DNA of 58,113 nucleotides from Candidatus Merdivicinus faecavium. GTDB lineage: Bacteria; Bacillota; Clostridia; Oscillospirales; Ruminococcaceae. Numbering within the stretch: position 1 is the first letter of the stretch; every line of letters begins with the position of its first letter. The notes beneath the pieces were generated by a model. It made no database searches. It had not been told where the DNA came from and saw nothing but the letters and a program-made list of their open reading frames with translations. The position numbers and the translations under genes are program-made. The DNA lies in contig DVKD01000059.1 in NCBI GenBank assembly GCA_018716285.1, positions 1-58,113 on the forward strand, read 5' to 3'. Of the stretch, positions 57,283 through 58,113 are shown one piece after another.

Positions 57283-58113
57283 ATGTTTTATCCGATCATC
57301 CGCTGTCCGGAATTTGTCTGGGTCAAAACCGGGGAGGGGATTTTCCCGATGTCCCCCTGCGGCGAGGGGCGTTTTGCGTACCGGGGCCTTCTGGTCCGCT
57401 GCGTACTTGACAAAGAAGGGCTTGACGTCCTGCTTGAAGAAAGCTCCCTCCCCGTCGAGGGAGTCCTGCTGCGCTGGAAAGAGGCGGTAGCAGGGAAAAA
57501 TCTCCTGCTCAACGACCACTGGGAGCGTTCTTACGGCGATCTGCAATGGTCCACCATGCAGCCGGAGAAGGTCTATCCCTGGTATTTCATGATGTTCGAC
57601 GGCAGCCGCACCCACGGCTACGGCGTCCGCACCGAGCCGAACGCGATGTGCTTCTGGCAGGTCGACGGAAGCGGCCTGGGCCTCTGGCTGGACGTCCGCA
57701 ACGGCGGCGGCGGGCTCGCCTTGACCGGCCGCACCCTGACCGCCGCGACCGTCGTCGCCAGAGAGGGCAAGGAGGGGGAATCCGCCTTCGCGGCGGCAAA
57801 AGCCTTCTGCCGGCAGATGTGCGCCCGGCCGGCCAGACCCGTCCCCTACATTTACGGCGGCAATAACTGGTACTATAATTACGGCAACAGCTCGGCCGGC
57901 GAGATCCTCGACCAGGCGCAGACCATCGCCGACCTCGCCGGGCAGAACCGCAACCGGCCCTTTATGGTGATCGACGACGGCTGGCAGATCTGCCATTCCG
58001 CCTCCTGCACCGGCGGCCCCTGGAGCGCGGGCAACTACAAGTTCCCCCATATGGAGGAACTGCCCGCCCGCATGGCCGAGATGGGCGTCCGGGCTGGGCT
58101 CTGGTTCCGGCCG
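57283..58113 (+). CDS. Alpha-galactosidase-like glycoside hydrolase (GH36/GH27 clan), partial at window end
   Basis: An open frame of 277 codons runs off the window. An N-terminal beta domain is followed by the start of a TIM barrel: YIYGGNNWYYNYGNSSAGEI, DQAQTIADLAG, then MVIDDGWQICHSA and PHMEELPARMAEMGVRAGLW. The VIDDGWQ strand and the (M/A)G(V/I)R.GLW.RP strand are landmarks of clan GH-D (GH36-type) enzymes. The catalytic Asp residues lie beyond the window. AAAAGGAGGATTTTGC precedes the ATG, 14 bases after the lacI-type stop codon, so both genes form one transcript. Confidence 0.85.
   Translation, partial: MFYPIIRCPEFVWVKTGEGIFPMSPCGEGRFAYRGLLVRCVLDKEGLDVLLEESSLPVEGVLLRWKEAVAGKNLLLNDHWERSYGDLQWSTMQPEKVYPWYFMMFDGSRTHGYGVRTEPNAMCFWQVDGSGLGLWLDVRNGGGGLALTGRTLTAATVVAREGKEGESAFAAAKAFCRQMCARPARPVPYIYGGNNWYYNYGNSSAGEILDQAQTIADLAGQNRNRPFMVIDDGWQICHSASCTGGPWSAGNYKFPHMEELPARMAEMGVRAGLWFRP

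Noticed and set aside
1-58113. Search by eye for tRNA, rRNA, riboswitch and prophage genes
   Set aside because: No cloverleaf with a T-loop signature, no rRNA-like stretch, no recognisable riboswitch core and no phage structural gene was found; short or unusual RNAs could still be missed.

Overview
The window looks like a chromosomal segment of a GC-rich, endospore-forming Firmicute. I infer class Clostridia, probably the order Oscillospirales. The evidence is a CIRCE-controlled hrcA-grpE-dnaK-dnaJ operon, a spoVAC-spoVAD-spoVAE operon, strong AGGAGG-type ribosome binding sites, and several carbohydrate loci with Lpl-type ABC permeases of the kind common in gut Clostridia. Codon third positions are very GC-rich, so long antisense open frames are frequent and were left out. 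No rRNA, tRNA or CRISPR array was recognised.

Layout. 2-121: C-terminal tail of an integrase-type transposase. 202-5004: class I heat-shock operon (minus strand) with CIRCE. 5263-7848: RpiR-type regulator, a block of about 115-bp repeats, and a BaiN/HI0933-type flavoprotein. 7969-19033: a putative glycoside and redox locus with a Gfo/Idh/MocA oxidoreductase, GH78 rhamnosidase, AraC regulator, 2-hydroxyacid dehydrogenase and TIM-barrel isomerase. Divergent from these are an Old Yellow Enzyme-like 4Fe-4S protein, an SDR and a large FAD protein. 19215-20678: HExxH membrane protein, PadR regulator and DUF2812 protein behind a promoter with palindromic sites. 20722-27699: Na/Pi cotransporter, ribokinase-type kinase, a degenerate P-type-ATPase-like membrane protein, an RlmB-type methyltransferase, a DUF5655-like protein and a Nudix hydrolase. 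27750-28150: two copies of a second repeat family, one cutting off a VOC-family gene. 28150-31969: D-aspartate ligase, aspartate racemase and asparagine synthetase, which together look like a D-Asp/D-isoAsn peptidoglycan cross-bridge operon. 32169-39604: DUF1294 protein, repeats and hairpins, murD, two M42 peptidases, a methionine gamma-lyase-like protein, more 115-bp repeats and an MFS transporter. 39736-41585: spoVAC-AD-AE. 41649-58113: a carbohydrate-utilisation locus with a lipoprotein binding protein, two permeases, GH94, GH42, CE4, heparinase II/III-like, nitrilase-like, UroD-like and GH63-like enzymes. It lies divergent from a LacI regulator and a GH36-type enzyme that runs off the window.

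How the parts work together. The 41649-55914 operon probably imports an oligosaccharide and breaks it down inside the cell by lyase, deacetylase, glycosidase and phosphorylase steps, under the divergent LacI regulator. No transporter ATPase is encoded here, so a shared one elsewhere is likely. The GH78/Gfo/OYE locus suggests use of a rhamnosylated, perhaps plant-derived, glycoside whose aglycone or sugar undergoes redox chemistry. The most interesting observations are the D-Asp cross-bridge operon in a presumed clostridium, the pseudo-P-type ATPase, the dispersed tandem repeat family (one copy supplies the end of a gene), and a second repeat whose hairpin stem differs between copies while staying paired.
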